Source: Eubacterium sp.
GTDB lineage: Bacteria > Bacillota > Clostridia > Lachnospirales > Lachnospiraceae
DNA length: 13,467 nt
Assembly: GCA_022776205.1 (NCBI GenBank)
Contig: JALFIK010000039.1
Location: 1-13,467, forward strand
Direction: 5' to 3'
The notes below the pieces were generated by a model. That model was not told where the DNA came from and searched no databases. It saw nothing but the letters and a program-made list of their open reading frames with translations. The position numbers were made by a program, and so were the translations under genes. How positions within the stretch are numbered: the stretch's first letter is position 1; every line of letters begins with the position of its first letter. Below, piece by piece: positions 1 through 6,277 of the stretch.

Positions 1-713
1 AAATCCGAACCGGAAATACTAAAGAACGGAACGCCCGCCTCCCCGGATACTGCCTTGGCAAGAAGAGTTTTACCGGTGCCGGGAGGTCCCACAAGAAGCA
101 CTCCTTTCGGAATTCTCGCGCCTACCTCAATGTATTTTTGCGGATTTTTCAAAAAATCAACGATTTCCTTCAGATCCTCTTTTTCTTCCTCAAGACCTGC
201 CACCTGATTAAACCGAATGTTCTGGGCAGTTGGATCCTGCATCTTTGCACGGCTTTTTCCAAAATTCATCATTTTATTACCGCCGCCTCCACCGGATGCC
301 GCGCGGCTCATCATGGTAAACATCAGCATCATGATGATTCCGATTACAATCCACGGAAGAACAATGGAAAGCAATCCGGAGGAATCTGAGGACTTCACAT
401 CATCAATCGTATAAGTAATCTTATTTTGCTTAACCAGAGTAAGCACCGTATTGACATCTGTCACATGAAAGGTCTTTTTATCTCCGCCCTTGAGCGTTAC
501 AACAACTGTTCCTGTCGGCACCTGCTCATTCTGTTTTACCTCAACAGCGGAAATTTTATTCTTCGCCGCATCTTTTTCCATCCGCTCATAAGAATATGCC
601 GTACTCTCCTTACCGGAGGAGAGACTCTGGCTGGCAAAGTAACTGCCAAACATATAAAAAATAAAAATGAGCGCCAGCATAATGGCGGTATTTCTAAAAC
701 TTTTATTCAACAT
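1..713 (-). CDS. ftsH: ATP-dependent zinc metalloprotease FtsH, N-terminal part (cut by window edge)
   Basis: FtsH is a membrane-anchored AAA+ protease that unfolds and degrades membrane and short-lived cytosolic proteins. About 237 codons are present. A first membrane helix lies at residues ~7-23, followed by an extracytoplasmic domain, a second helix at ~112-132, a glycine-rich linker and the start of the AAA module. Walker A (GPPGTGKT) is at residues 209-216. Walker B, the SRH and the HExxH zinc site lie beyond position 1, outside the window. The ATG at 713 is preceded by GGAGAAA inside the end of hpt, and the two genes overlap by 11 bases (703-713), which suggests translational coupling. 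It is the last gene of the spoIIE-tilS-hpt-ftsH run, the same order as in B. subtilis. Family assignment is firm from the Walker A neighbourhood and the two-helix architecture. Confidence 0.96.
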   Translation of the reverse strand, partial: MLNKSFRNTAIMLALIFIFYMFGSYFASQSLSSGKESTAYSYERMEKDAAKNKISAVEVKQNEQVPTGTVVVTLKGGDKKTFHVTDVNTVLTLVKQNKITYTIDDVKSSDSSGLLSIVLPWIVIGIIMMLMFTMMSRAASGGGGGNKMMNFGKSRAKMQDPTAQNIRFNQVAGLEEEKEDLKEIVDFLKNPQKYIEVGARIPKGVLLVGPPGTGKTLLAKAVSGEAGVPFFSISGSD

Positions 714-1284
714 TTTCTCCTTTCTCTTCCCCGCTCTCCTCTTGTGTGGTATCCTCTTCCACCTCCGGTTCTACCACTCCGATAAACGGGAGATTTCTAT
801 ATTTTTGCGCATAATCAAGACCATAGCCCACAACAAACTCATCCGGAATATCAAAGCCAAGATAATCAATCGGAACTTCGACTTCCCGGCGGTCCGGTTT
901 ATTTAAAAGGGCACAAAGACGGATACTTGCAGGATTTCTCTGTTTTAAAACAGGAATCAGATAATGAAGGGTCCGTCCCGAGTCAATAATATCCTCCACG
1001 ATAATTACTTCTTTATTCTCCATGGAATCATCCAGGTCTTTTTTAATACGCACAATACCGGAACTCGACGTTGCGTTCCCATAACTGGATACCTGCATGA
1101 AGTCCAGGGATACAGGAACCGTGATCCTCTTTGCAAGCTCACAGGCAAAAAAGGCTCCGCCTTTCAAAATGCAGATCAGATGCACTTCTTTTCCCGCATA
1201 ATCCTTACTGATTTGTTCCCCGATCTCCTTAATTTTCGCATCCACTGTCTCTTCCGGAATTAACACACTGATTTTATCTGCCAT
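703..1284 (-). CDS. hpt: Hypoxanthine phosphoribosyltransferase
   Basis: This cytosolic purine-salvage enzyme transfers the phosphoribosyl group of PRPP to hypoxanthine or guanine to give IMP or GMP. The protein has 193 residues, close to the family norm. The PRPP-binding loop VEDIIDSGRT is at residues ~96-105. An upstream LKGGAFF segment (~40-46) and a C-terminal KYRNLPFIGVV segment also fit the family. The last ~18 residues are an acidic tail that is probably disordered. I chose the ATG at 1284 over the in-frame ATG at 1299, because GGAGGAG lies about 7 bases before 1284 and the 1299 codon falls inside that ribosome-site region. The start overlaps the tilS stop by 11 bases and the end overlaps ftsH by 11 bases. 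The tilS-hpt-ftsH order is conserved in Bacillota. Confidence 0.96.
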   Translation of the reverse strand: MADKISVLIPEETVDAKIKEIGEQISKDYAGKEVHLICILKGGAFFACELAKRITVPVSLDFMQVSSYGNATSSSGIVRIKKDLDDSMENKEVIIVEDIIDSGRTLHYLIPVLKQRNPASIRLCALLNKPDRREVEVPIDYLGFDIPDEFVVGYGLDYAQKYRNLPFIGVVEPEVEEDTTQEESGEEKGENVE

Positions 1285-2716
1285 CGTATACTCCTCCATC
1301 TTTTTTCTCTTCTGTCAGCACCAGCTCCACCCTCAGCACGGTCTTCGTATTTTCCATTATCTTATAGGCCTCGCTGATTCTTCCTCCAATGATCCAGAGG
1401 ATGTGGGAACCATCCGCCAGAAGAAGCTGTTCATCCCTGCTCCCGGCAGGAATTTTCTCATCAATAAAATATCTGGCCAGTGCTTTATGCCGTCCCTGCT
1501 TATCCATAATAAAATAATCCCCGGCCGCCCTGGTTCTTAAACAAACATCACAGTTTATTCTATCATAATCAAAGTATTTCACACAATCCTTTTTTACAGG
1601 TTGAAAGTTTTGTCTGGAAAAAACAGAAAATTTCACCTTTTCTTTTCTACCCGGAATCGTTCCTTCCCACTCTCCTCCGGAAAGATCAGGGAAGAAGGGT
1701 ACCATCGTTTTTTGTTCTTCTCCGGAAAGATCCGATTTTTTCTCAAGGAGAATACCGCCGGCCTTTTTACTGGCGAGAAGTCCATAGGGGAAATCCTGCC
1801 GTTTTCCTTCCTTTTTTTCCATAAGAAGGAGAAGCTTCTCCACATGAATGCTGGAAATATCTCTCCGATGTCCGGATAATTCGAACAGCATTTTTCTCAG
1901 GACTTCCTTTTGTAAAAAAGGATGCATCTCGTCAAAAGACTCCTTCCCCAGAAACAGGGCAGTTCCTCTTCTTTCCACTGTTTTCCTGTAAGAATATTCA
2001 ATCTGAGGTTTTAAATAATCAAACAGCTCTCCGGTCTGTCTCCCAAGCCTGCAGATATGATCTGCCGCTTTTTTATTCATTTCCTCCATCTTCGGAAGAA
2101 CACAATGCCGGAGAAAATTACGACTGTAATCTTCCCGGGCATTTGTGCTGTCCTCCACATAACTCTGGGACAGTTCTGACAAAATCCCCAGAATTTCTAC
2201 TTTTTTCAGGCACAGCAACGGCCGGATAATTTTACCATTTACAGGCAAAATACCGCGAAGTCCCTCCAGACCAGTTCCCCGGATCATACGAAACAGAATG
2301 GTTTCCGCCTCATCGTTCTGATGGTGAGCCACTGCGATTTTATCACAGGAATACTCCCCGGCATACTGAAAAAAGCATTCATAACGAGCTTCTCTTCCCG
2401 CCTCTTCCTCGGAACACTTCCTTTCTTCCCTCTCTTTTTTAATGTCTCTGTGAACAACAAAGAGAGGAATTTCCCATTTGTGACAAAAATTCTCCACAAA
2501 AATCTGATCCCGTAGGGCTTCCCCGTTTCTGAGCATATGGTTAACATGAACTGCGTAAAGAGTGAGGGCATATTTTTCCCGAATCGACAGGAAAAAACGG
2601 GCAAGACAGACAGAGTCTGCCCCTCCGGAAATACCCAGCAAAATCCGCTCCCCTTTTCGAATCATTTTCTGTTCATTCATAAACATTTCTGCTTTTTCCC
2701 ACAAAGCCTTATCCAT
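1274..2716 (-). CDS. tilS: tRNA(Ile)-lysidine synthetase TilS
   Basis: TilS uses ATP to attach lysine to C34 of the CAU-anticodon isoleucine tRNA, so that it reads AUA instead of AUG. It is an essential cytosolic enzyme. The protein has 480 residues. The N-type PP-loop SGGADS is at residues 30-35 and the second conserved motif AHHQNDEAET at 130-139. A TilS C-terminal domain occupies roughly residues 385-480 (for example LRTRAAGDYF and a conserved GRISEAYK stretch). The reading frame opens further upstream (2770), but the ATG at 2716 fits better: it gives the usual N-terminus and overlaps the spoIIE stop by 8 bases (2709-2716). The hpt ribosome site lies inside its last codons. The adjacent tRNA with a CAT anticodon is an elongator Met, so it is not the obvious substrate. 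Confidence 0.95.
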   Translation of the reverse strand: MDKALWEKAEMFMNEQKMIRKGERILLGISGGADSVCLARFFLSIREKYALTLYAVHVNHMLRNGEALRDQIFVENFCHKWEIPLFVVHRDIKKEREERKCSEEEAGREARYECFFQYAGEYSCDKIAVAHHQNDEAETILFRMIRGTGLEGLRGILPVNGKIIRPLLCLKKVEILGILSELSQSYVEDSTNAREDYSRNFLRHCVLPKMEEMNKKAADHICRLGRQTGELFDYLKPQIEYSYRKTVERRGTALFLGKESFDEMHPFLQKEVLRKMLFELSGHRRDISSIHVEKLLLLMEKKEGKRQDFPYGLLASKKAGGILLEKKSDLSGEEQKTMVPFFPDLSGGEWEGTIPGRKEKVKFSVFSRQNFQPVKKDCVKYFDYDRINCDVCLRTRAAGDYFIMDKQGRHKALARYFIDEKIPAGSRDEQLLLADGSHILWIIGGRISEAYKIMENTKTVLRVELVLTEEKKDGGVYDGR

Positions 2717-4112
2717 ATTTGCGCCCTTTCTCCCAGACAGAGGCCACCAAAACGGTCCGGTCGTCATCATACCCGCCGGCCGGCACCGGAGTTTCTCTCA
2801 TTACCTTTTCCGCAAAACTCTGTGCATTATTCGTTGTTATCTTTTTTAAAACAGTTTCCATTGTAAGTGAAGATTGTGGCATGTTCTCAAATTCCAGCAT
2901 GCCGTCAGACACCATTACAACCATATCTCCGTCGTATAATTTTTTATAAATCACATCAAATTTCTGGTCTGCCCTGCATCCCGGCGGAAGCGCCTTTCCT
3001 TCAATTCGCTCCACCCGGCCCCTGCGACAGAGAAAGGTAGCCGGTCCACCTGCTTTCAATATTTTTAGCATTCCCGTCTGCAATGAAATCACACCGACAT
3101 CAATCGTGGAATACCGTCCGGTATCCTTAAATAAAAGAGCATTCTGAATCATTTCCAGTGCAAATTCTTCAGAAATTCCCATTTCCAGAAAATCCTCCAG
3201 CGCCTCTATCATTTTTTTGCTGTCAAAGAAGGCATCCTCTCCGGTTCCCATACCATCCGATAATAACATCACCGCCCTCTTTGCCCCGAAATTTGTAAAA
3301 GAAAACGTATCACCATTTATGGATTCTCCCGATTTATTTTCGCATTTTCTTCCAAACAGGACATGAAAACTGTTCTCCTGGGAAAAATTCAGCCAGTGAG
3401 TTCCCGGAGCCAGCCATCGCCTTGTCCCTTCCGGCAGAAAATTTTCCCCATAAAACCGGTCCAGACATTTTTTTACCGTCTCCGTCTGCTTTTTCCCCCA
3501 GAGAGGACGGACCACAACAGAAATCTCCAGTTGTCCTCTCTCATCCTTCCTTTCCTCTCCCTCAAGAAGACGGATTCCATTTCGCAGGAAAAGTAAATAC
3601 AGCCGAATTTTTTTCGTTCCGGAAATCCTCGACCCTTTCCGGATTTGTTCTCTGCAACAGGCAAGAAATCGAATCTGACCGGATAACTGTCGTTTCATTT
3701 CTTCCTGCATTTCTCTATAACGGTTTTCCCAGAAAGCATTCTGATATATCAGACGAAATATCCAGGAGATTTCCTCTACGACGGCATGGAAATACACACA
3801 TTTTTTACGAAACGTTTCTGAAGCCGTTCTCCCGTCTACACGATAAGTCTCCCTGGCTTCCCGGAGAATCGACGCAAACTCCCGTAGCGTGTCCTCTTTC
3901 TCCTGTCCATAACAGTCCCGGTACCTCGGGCACTTACGACAGATATCTGTGCTTACGGAGGCCCGGAGAAAATCCATATCTTTTCCGCAGGAGTCTTCCC
4001 TTTCCTCCGTATCCATCAGACAGAGCAGACGCCGCAACGCATTCTCCATCAGAAGAAGCCTGTTCATATCCCGGATATTCTGCTCATTCGTGTAATTCGC
4101 TATTATGTTCAT
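2709..4112 (-). CDS. spoIIE: SpoIIE-type PP2C phosphatase lacking the membrane domain
   Basis: SpoIIE dephosphorylates the anti-anti-sigma factor SpoIIAA, which activates sigma-F in the forespore; it also interacts with FtsZ at the polar septum. The C-terminal ~205 residues match the PP2C domain: GD at ~267-268, SDGMGTG from ~285, YSTID, a second SDG at ~402-404 and DDDRT at ~449-453. These are the metal-binding acidic positions of the family. A regulatory region precedes it and carries a Cys cluster (C58, C61, C67). The protein has 467 residues against about 827 in B. subtilis. The ~330-residue N-terminal block with about ten membrane helices is absent, and there is no space for it before the tRNA. 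The ATG at 4112 follows GGAGGTGG with good spacing; a GTG at 4130 lies in or before that site. The gene is first in the tilS-hpt-ftsH run. Confidence 0.92.
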   Translation of the reverse strand: MNIIANYTNEQNIRDMNRLLLMENALRRLLCLMDTEEREDSCGKDMDFLRASVSTDICRKCPRYRDCYGQEKEDTLREFASILREARETYRVDGRTASETFRKKCVYFHAVVEEISWIFRLIYQNAFWENRYREMQEEMKRQLSGQIRFLACCREQIRKGSRISGTKKIRLYLLFLRNGIRLLEGEERKDERGQLEISVVVRPLWGKKQTETVKKCLDRFYGENFLPEGTRRWLAPGTHWLNFSQENSFHVLFGRKCENKSGESINGDTFSFTNFGAKRAVMLLSDGMGTGEDAFFDSKKMIEALEDFLEMGISEEFALEMIQNALLFKDTGRYSTIDVGVISLQTGMLKILKAGGPATFLCRRGRVERIEGKALPPGCRADQKFDVIYKKLYDGDMVVMVSDGMLEFENMPQSSLTMETVLKKITTNNAQSFAEKVMRETPVPAGGYDDDRTVLVASVWEKGRKYG

Positions 4113-4150
4113 ATCCCCACCTCCACACACGATCCTTCTTCTTATAGTTT

Positions 4151-4184
4151 ATTATAATCAGAAGAAATCATTCCATCTGTCGAA
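4151..4184 (-). promoter_or_regulatory. spoIIE promoter with Spo0A box and 21-base spacer
   Basis: A perfect Spo0A box (TGTCGAA on the plus strand, 4178-4184) overlaps a -35-like TCGACA (4183-4178, one mismatch to TTGACA). A perfect -10 TATAAT sits at 4156-4151. The spacer is 21 bases, too long for ordinary sigma-A use but characteristic of Spo0A-activated sigma-A promoters such as B. subtilis spoIIE (21) and spoIIG (22). The start would fall about 30 bases before the spoIIE ATG. A weaker half-site, TGTCGGA, lies at 4206-4212. Confidence 0.72.
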
Positions 4185-4210
4185 GCAGGTACTCTGCAGG
4201 AAAACTGTCG

Positions 4211-4239
4211 GAAAAAGAAAAAGGCCCGCATGCGGACCT
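4211..4239 (-). terminator. Rho-independent terminator of the tRNA-Met transcript
   Basis: On the minus strand a 7-bp stem, AGGTCCG/CGGGCCT (one T-G wobble), with a CATG loop (arms at 4233-4239 and 4222-4228) is followed by TTTTTCTTTTT-like sequence. It begins ten bases after the tRNA 3' end. The opposite strand has no T-run, so it acts on the minus strand only. It separates the tRNA from the spoIIE promoter. Confidence 0.85.
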
Positions 4240-4248
4240 GAAAAAAAA

Positions 4249-4322
4249 TAGCGGGAACTGGATTTGAACCAGCGACACCACGGGTATGAACCGTGTGCTC
4301 TAGCCAACTGAGCTATCCCGCC
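4249..4322 (-). tRNA. tRNA-Met (CAT), elongator type
   Basis: A 74-nt cloverleaf folds completely: 7-bp acceptor stem GGCGGGA/TCCCGCT (G-T at 1-72), D arm GCTC/GAGC, anticodon stem CACGG/CCGTG around loop TTCATAC (anticodon CAT), five-base variable loop, and T arm GCTGG/CCAGT with TTCAAAT. The discriminator is A, and CCA is not encoded. The initiator is excluded because position 1-72 is a G-T pair, not the C-A mismatch. The anticodon arm (ACGGTTCATACCCGT) matches my memory of B. subtilis elongator tRNA-Met, and that genome also has a tRNA-Met just before spoIIE. It could in principle be the lysidine-modified Ile tRNA, but the sequence fits Met better. Confidence 0.95.
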
Positions 4323-4338
4323 ACACTCAACGAACGAT

Positions 4339-4367
4339 ATTTTACCATTAAAAAATAAGGTTGTCAA
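4339..4367 (-). promoter_or_regulatory. Sigma-A promoter of the tRNA-Met gene
   Basis: A perfect -35 TTGACA (4367-4362), a 17-base spacer and TAAAAT (4344-4339, one mismatch to TATAAT) lie just before the tRNA. Transcription would start about ten bases before its first base. With the terminator downstream, this makes the tRNA an independent unit between divIC and spoIIE. Confidence 0.8.
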
Positions 4368-4381
4368 GATATAATTTAAAA

Positions 4382-4777
4382 TTATTTACTGTTTTTTTCT
4401 GTTGTCCCTTCCTTTCCGTTTTCAGATTCATCGTCTGACGTACTTCCTTCTTCCTCTTCCTGAAGGGATATCTCATCTTTTCCAATCATCCCAAGCCGTT
4501 CCCTGGCAATCCTCTCCTTAAACTCGTCCGTATCGAGATTATTCTTCTCCTCTTTCAGTGTACGGTTTGTCTGTTTTATATTTTTAATCTCTGTATTGAG
4601 CTCCTGAATCGTTTTTTCATATTTTTGTGCTTTTTTTTCAATTCTCTGATAACCAAGACCGAATCCCAAAAGGATGATCACCGCACAGAACAAGACAACA
4701 GCCGACTTTCGTGTAAAAAATCTTTTTTTAAACTTCCTGTTAAATTGTCTGCTGTTTTTTTTCTTTTTCTTCTTCAT
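4382..4777 (-). CDS. divIC: Septum formation initiator, DivIC/FtsB family
   Basis: DivIC is a bitopic division protein that works with FtsL and DivIB/FtsQ outside the membrane at the septum. The 131-residue product starts with a very basic cytoplasmic tail (residues 1-24, a run of lysines). One membrane helix follows (~25-42), then a coiled coil (~45-82) and the family's closing motif FKERIARERLGMIGKDEI (~87-104). An acidic, probably disordered tail completes it. The ATG at 4777 follows AGGGATG-like sequence. It lies 23 bases after yabQ in the order yabP-yabQ-divIC, as in B. subtilis. The S1-domain gene yabR, which follows divIC in B. subtilis, is absent here; the tRNA comes next. Confidence 0.9.
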   Translation of the reverse strand: MKKKKKKNSRQFNRKFKKRFFTRKSAVVLFCAVIILLGFGLGYQRIEKKAQKYEKTIQELNTEIKNIKQTNRTLKEEKNNLDTDEFKERIARERLGMIGKDEISLQEEEEGSTSDDESENGKEGTTEKNSK

Positions 4778-4800
4778 TCACATCCCTGCCTATCGCCTTT

Positions 4801-5235
4801 TTACTTTGATTTCCTTATTATTTTAATGGTTTTTTTCATTTTTTTCAATGACTTACAAGAAGATTTCACAATTAATTTCAGAGGAGTAAAAAAAACTGTG
4901 CAGACTCCTTTCTGCACCCAAAGCAGTATCCCGATGCTCATACAGAATATACCTGTAATAAGACGGCTGAAAAGGAAAAAGTAAACAGCCATTCCGCAAA
5001 AAATTCCCAGAAAACAGTAAAACCGCAATCTGCCCTCATTATAAATCTGGAAAAACAAAAAAAGACCGAAAGCCGCCGTCAAAACATAAAACAGGTCCTC
5101 TATGTGGACAGCTCTGTCTTTATGCACGATTTTTTTTCGCAATGCCCGAAAAAAATCATACCACATTCCCAGAATCATGCCATACAATATGCTGAAAAAG
5201 AAGAGACACAGCTGTCCCGAAATCATCTGTGCCAT
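4801..5235 (-). CDS. yabQ: Spore cortex biosynthesis protein YabQ
   Basis: YabQ is a mother-cell membrane protein required for spore cortex formation; its biochemical role is not known. The 144-residue product is strongly hydrophobic, with about four membrane helices at ~8-29, 48-66, 70-89 and 92-115. A YabQ-like signature in the first helix region reads YGMILGMWYDFFRALRKK. The C-terminus (after ~120) is very lysine-rich and probably cytoplasmic. No clear ribosome site precedes the ATG at 5235, which lies two bases after the yabP stop, so translation is probably coupled. A second in-frame ATG at 5226 is possible. Assignment rests on the helix pattern plus its fixed position between yabP and divIC. 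Confidence 0.87.
   Translation of the reverse strand: MAQMISGQLCLFFFSILYGMILGMWYDFFRALRKKIVHKDRAVHIEDLFYVLTAAFGLFLFFQIYNEGRLRFYCFLGIFCGMAVYFFLFSRLITGIFCMSIGILLWVQKGVCTVFFTPLKLIVKSSCKSLKKMKKTIKIIRKSK
4820..4848 (-). promoter_or_regulatory. Possible sigma-A promoter for divIC inside yabQ
   Basis: Within the last codons of yabQ the minus strand has TTGAAA (4848-4843), a 17-base spacer and TAAAAT (4825-4820), each one mismatch from consensus. It would start transcription about 35 bases before divIC. The local sequence encodes a lysine-rich tail and is very A-rich, so a chance match is possible. A promoter here would let divIC be expressed during growth, when yabPQ are off. Confidence 0.4.
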
Positions 5236-5237
5236 TT

Positions 5238-5519
5238 TTAGTGAAACAGCCTGCGCAGCAGACTTCCTCCCTCATTTTTCCCCGCTCCGTCATCGGAATA
5301 GACCATACTGTATACAATTCCTTCAATTTCTACCTCTCCTTTTTCCACAGTAAGTTTCGTCACATGAAGTTCTTCTCCCGCAATGACGAGAATCCCCTGC
5401 TCCGTATCAAGAATAATTTCATTTAAATCAAAGGAAATCACATCCTTAACTCCAGTGATCAGCCCGCTGTTTCTGTTAAAAAGGGAGATTTTATGACTCT
5501 TTAAAATTCGCTCTTCCAT
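5238..5519 (-). CDS. yabP: Sporulation protein YabP
   Basis: YabP is a small mother-cell sporulation protein of the YabP/YqfC family; its molecular role is unknown. The 93-residue product is predicted to be mostly beta-strand. It starts MEERILKSHKISLFNRNSG and contains the family-typical stretch GVKDVISFDLNEIILDTEQG around residues 23-42. There is no signal peptide or membrane helix. The ATG at 5519 follows the purine-rich GGGGAAAAAGCAG. It is the first gene of yabP-yabQ-divIC and is read away from the divergent hup. A sigma-E-like promoter lies ~30 bases upstream, in line with mother-cell expression of yabP in B. subtilis. Confidence 0.9.
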   Translation of the reverse strand: MEERILKSHKISLFNRNSGLITGVKDVISFDLNEIILDTEQGILVIAGEELHVTKLTVEKGEVEIEGIVYSMVYSDDGAGKNEGGSLLRRLFH

Positions 5520-5548
5520 CTGCTTTTTCCCCGGTTTTAATTGCTTTT

Positions 5549-5577
5549 ATTATATGTGCGGAAAAGAAAATATATTA
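5549..5577 (-). promoter_or_regulatory. Sigma-E-like promoter before yabP
   Basis: On the minus strand TAATATA (5577-5571; 6 of 7 with KMATATT) is followed by a 14-base spacer and CATATAAT (5556-5549; 7 of 8 with CATACAMT). Spacing and both boxes fit the mother-cell factor sigma-E. The -10 also contains TATAAT, but no acceptable sigma-A -35 lies 17 bases before it. Confidence 0.55.
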
Positions 5578-5601
5578 CCTTTGCAAATATCCGGGAAACC
5601 C

Positions 5602-5630
5602 TTGACAAATACTTCTAAAACCGTTATAAC
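5602..5630 (+). promoter_or_regulatory. Sigma-A promoter of hup-rqcP
   Basis: A perfect TTGACA (5602-5607), a 17-base spacer and TATAAC (5625-5630, one mismatch) give a strong vegetative promoter. It would start about 60 bases before the hup ATG. The leader has a small GCAC-TTT-GTGC inverted repeat (5644-5654). The ribosome site AGGAGG (5685-5690) has an 8-base spacer to the ATG. Confidence 0.85.
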
Positions 5631-5698
5631 TATTGACGTAAACGCACTTTGTGCAGGTTTATTTTTATTCTGTGAGAAAATATCAGGAGGAATTTACC

Positions 5699-5974
5699 AT
5701 GAATAAAACAGAGTTAGTCGCAGCAATCGCAGAGAGAACTGAATTAACGAAGAAGGATGCAGACCAGGCTTTAAAAGCTTTCATTGATGTTGTCGGTGAT
5801 GAGTTAAGCAAGGGGGAGAAGATTCAGCTGGCAGGTTTTGGTACTTTTGAAGTAGCGGAAAGAGCTGCCCGTGAAGGAATCAACCCTAGAACGAAAGAAA
5901 CCATCCAGATTCCGGCATCCAAAGCTCCGAAGTTTAAGGCGATGAAAGCCTTAAAAGAGAAGGTTAATAACTAA
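5699..5974 (+). CDS. hup: HU family DNA-binding protein
   Basis: HU is the abundant histone-like dimer that bends and compacts DNA. The 91-residue product starts MNKTELVAAIAERTELTKKD (helical dimerisation half). It has the conserved GFGTFEV turn at ~46-52 and the DNA-binding beta arm REGINPRTKETIQIPASKAP at ~58-77, with the intercalating proline in the INPRT segment. Length is standard. The reading frame is open from a GTG at 5651, but the ATG at 5699 sits 8 bases after AGGAGG and yields the canonical N-terminus. It has its own strong promoter and is followed after two bases by rqcP. High expression is expected from the promoter and ribosome site. Confidence 0.97.
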   Translation: MNKTELVAAIAERTELTKKDADQALKAFIDVVGDELSKGEKIQLAGFGTFEVAERAAREGINPRTKETIQIPASKAPKFKAMKALKEKVNN

Positions 5975-5976
5975 TT

Positions 5977-6216
5977 ATGAGACTGGACAAATTTTTAAAG
6001 GTTTCCCGTCTGATCAAGCGCCGTACTGTGGCGAATGAAGCCTGCGACGCCGGCCGGGTCCTTGTCAACGGAAAAACAGCCAAAGCCGGCCTTAATGTGA
6101 AGAGCGGTGATATTCTTGAAATTCAGTTTGGAAATAAAACCGTGAAGGTTGAAGTTCTTGACGTGAAGGACACTGCAAAAAAGGAGGAGGCAAAGGAACT
6201 TTTCCGCTATTTGTAA
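5977..6216 (+). CDS. rqcP: S4-domain RNA-binding protein RqcP (YabO/Hsp15-like)
   Basis: RqcP works with RqcH in ribosome quality control, binding the 50S subunit during alanine tailing of stalled nascent chains. The 79-residue product is nearly all S4 domain. It has the typical opening MRLDKFLKVSRLIKRRTVAN, the GRVLVNGKTAKAGLNVKSGD core (~26-45) and a short charged C-terminal extension. The ATG is two bases after the hup stop, so the two genes share a transcript and are probably coupled. In B. subtilis the equivalent gene precedes yabP on the same strand; here it points away from yabP. A strong terminator follows. Confidence 0.93.
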   Translation: MRLDKFLKVSRLIKRRTVANEACDAGRVLVNGKTAKAGLNVKSGDILEIQFGNKTVKVEVLDVKDTAKKEEAKELFRYL

Positions 6217-6235
6217 ACAGTGTACAATCAGAAAG

Positions 6236-6277
6236 AGGCAGAGTATCCACATGAACACGATACTCTGCCTGTTTTTT
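6236..6277 (+). terminator. Terminator of hup-rqcP, stem shared with convergent spoVT
   Basis: A perfect 11-bp stem, AGGCAGAGTAT/ATACTCTGCCT (6236-6246 and 6260-6270), encloses a 13-base loop and is followed by GTTTTTT on the plus strand. The convergent spoVT stops at 6276, so its transcript also forms the stem. There only CTTTCTG follows, so termination from that side is expected to be weaker. Confidence 0.9.

Noticed and set aside
138..906. Plus-strand open frames across ftsH and hpt
   Set aside because: They are antisense shadows of two well-recognised conserved genes and show no recognisable motifs.
3422..4147. A 241-codon open frame on the plus strand
   Set aside because: It lies entirely antisense to spoIIE, whose protein has clear PP2C motifs. 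The antisense product is Pro/Ser/Arg-rich without domains and has no ribosome site.
4249..4322. tRNA as initiator Met or as the CAU-reading Ile tRNA modified by TilS
   Set aside because: Position 1-72 pairs (G-T) unlike the initiator mismatch, and the anticodon arm matches elongator Met. Closeness to tilS is explained by conserved gene order.
5644..5654. Small inverted repeat GCAC-TTT-GTGC in the hup leader as an operator
   Set aside because: A 4-bp stem is too short to separate from chance.
5651..5698. Upstream GTG start for HU adding 16 residues
   Set aside because: The extra residues are not HU-like, and the strong AGGAGG is placed for the ATG at 5699.
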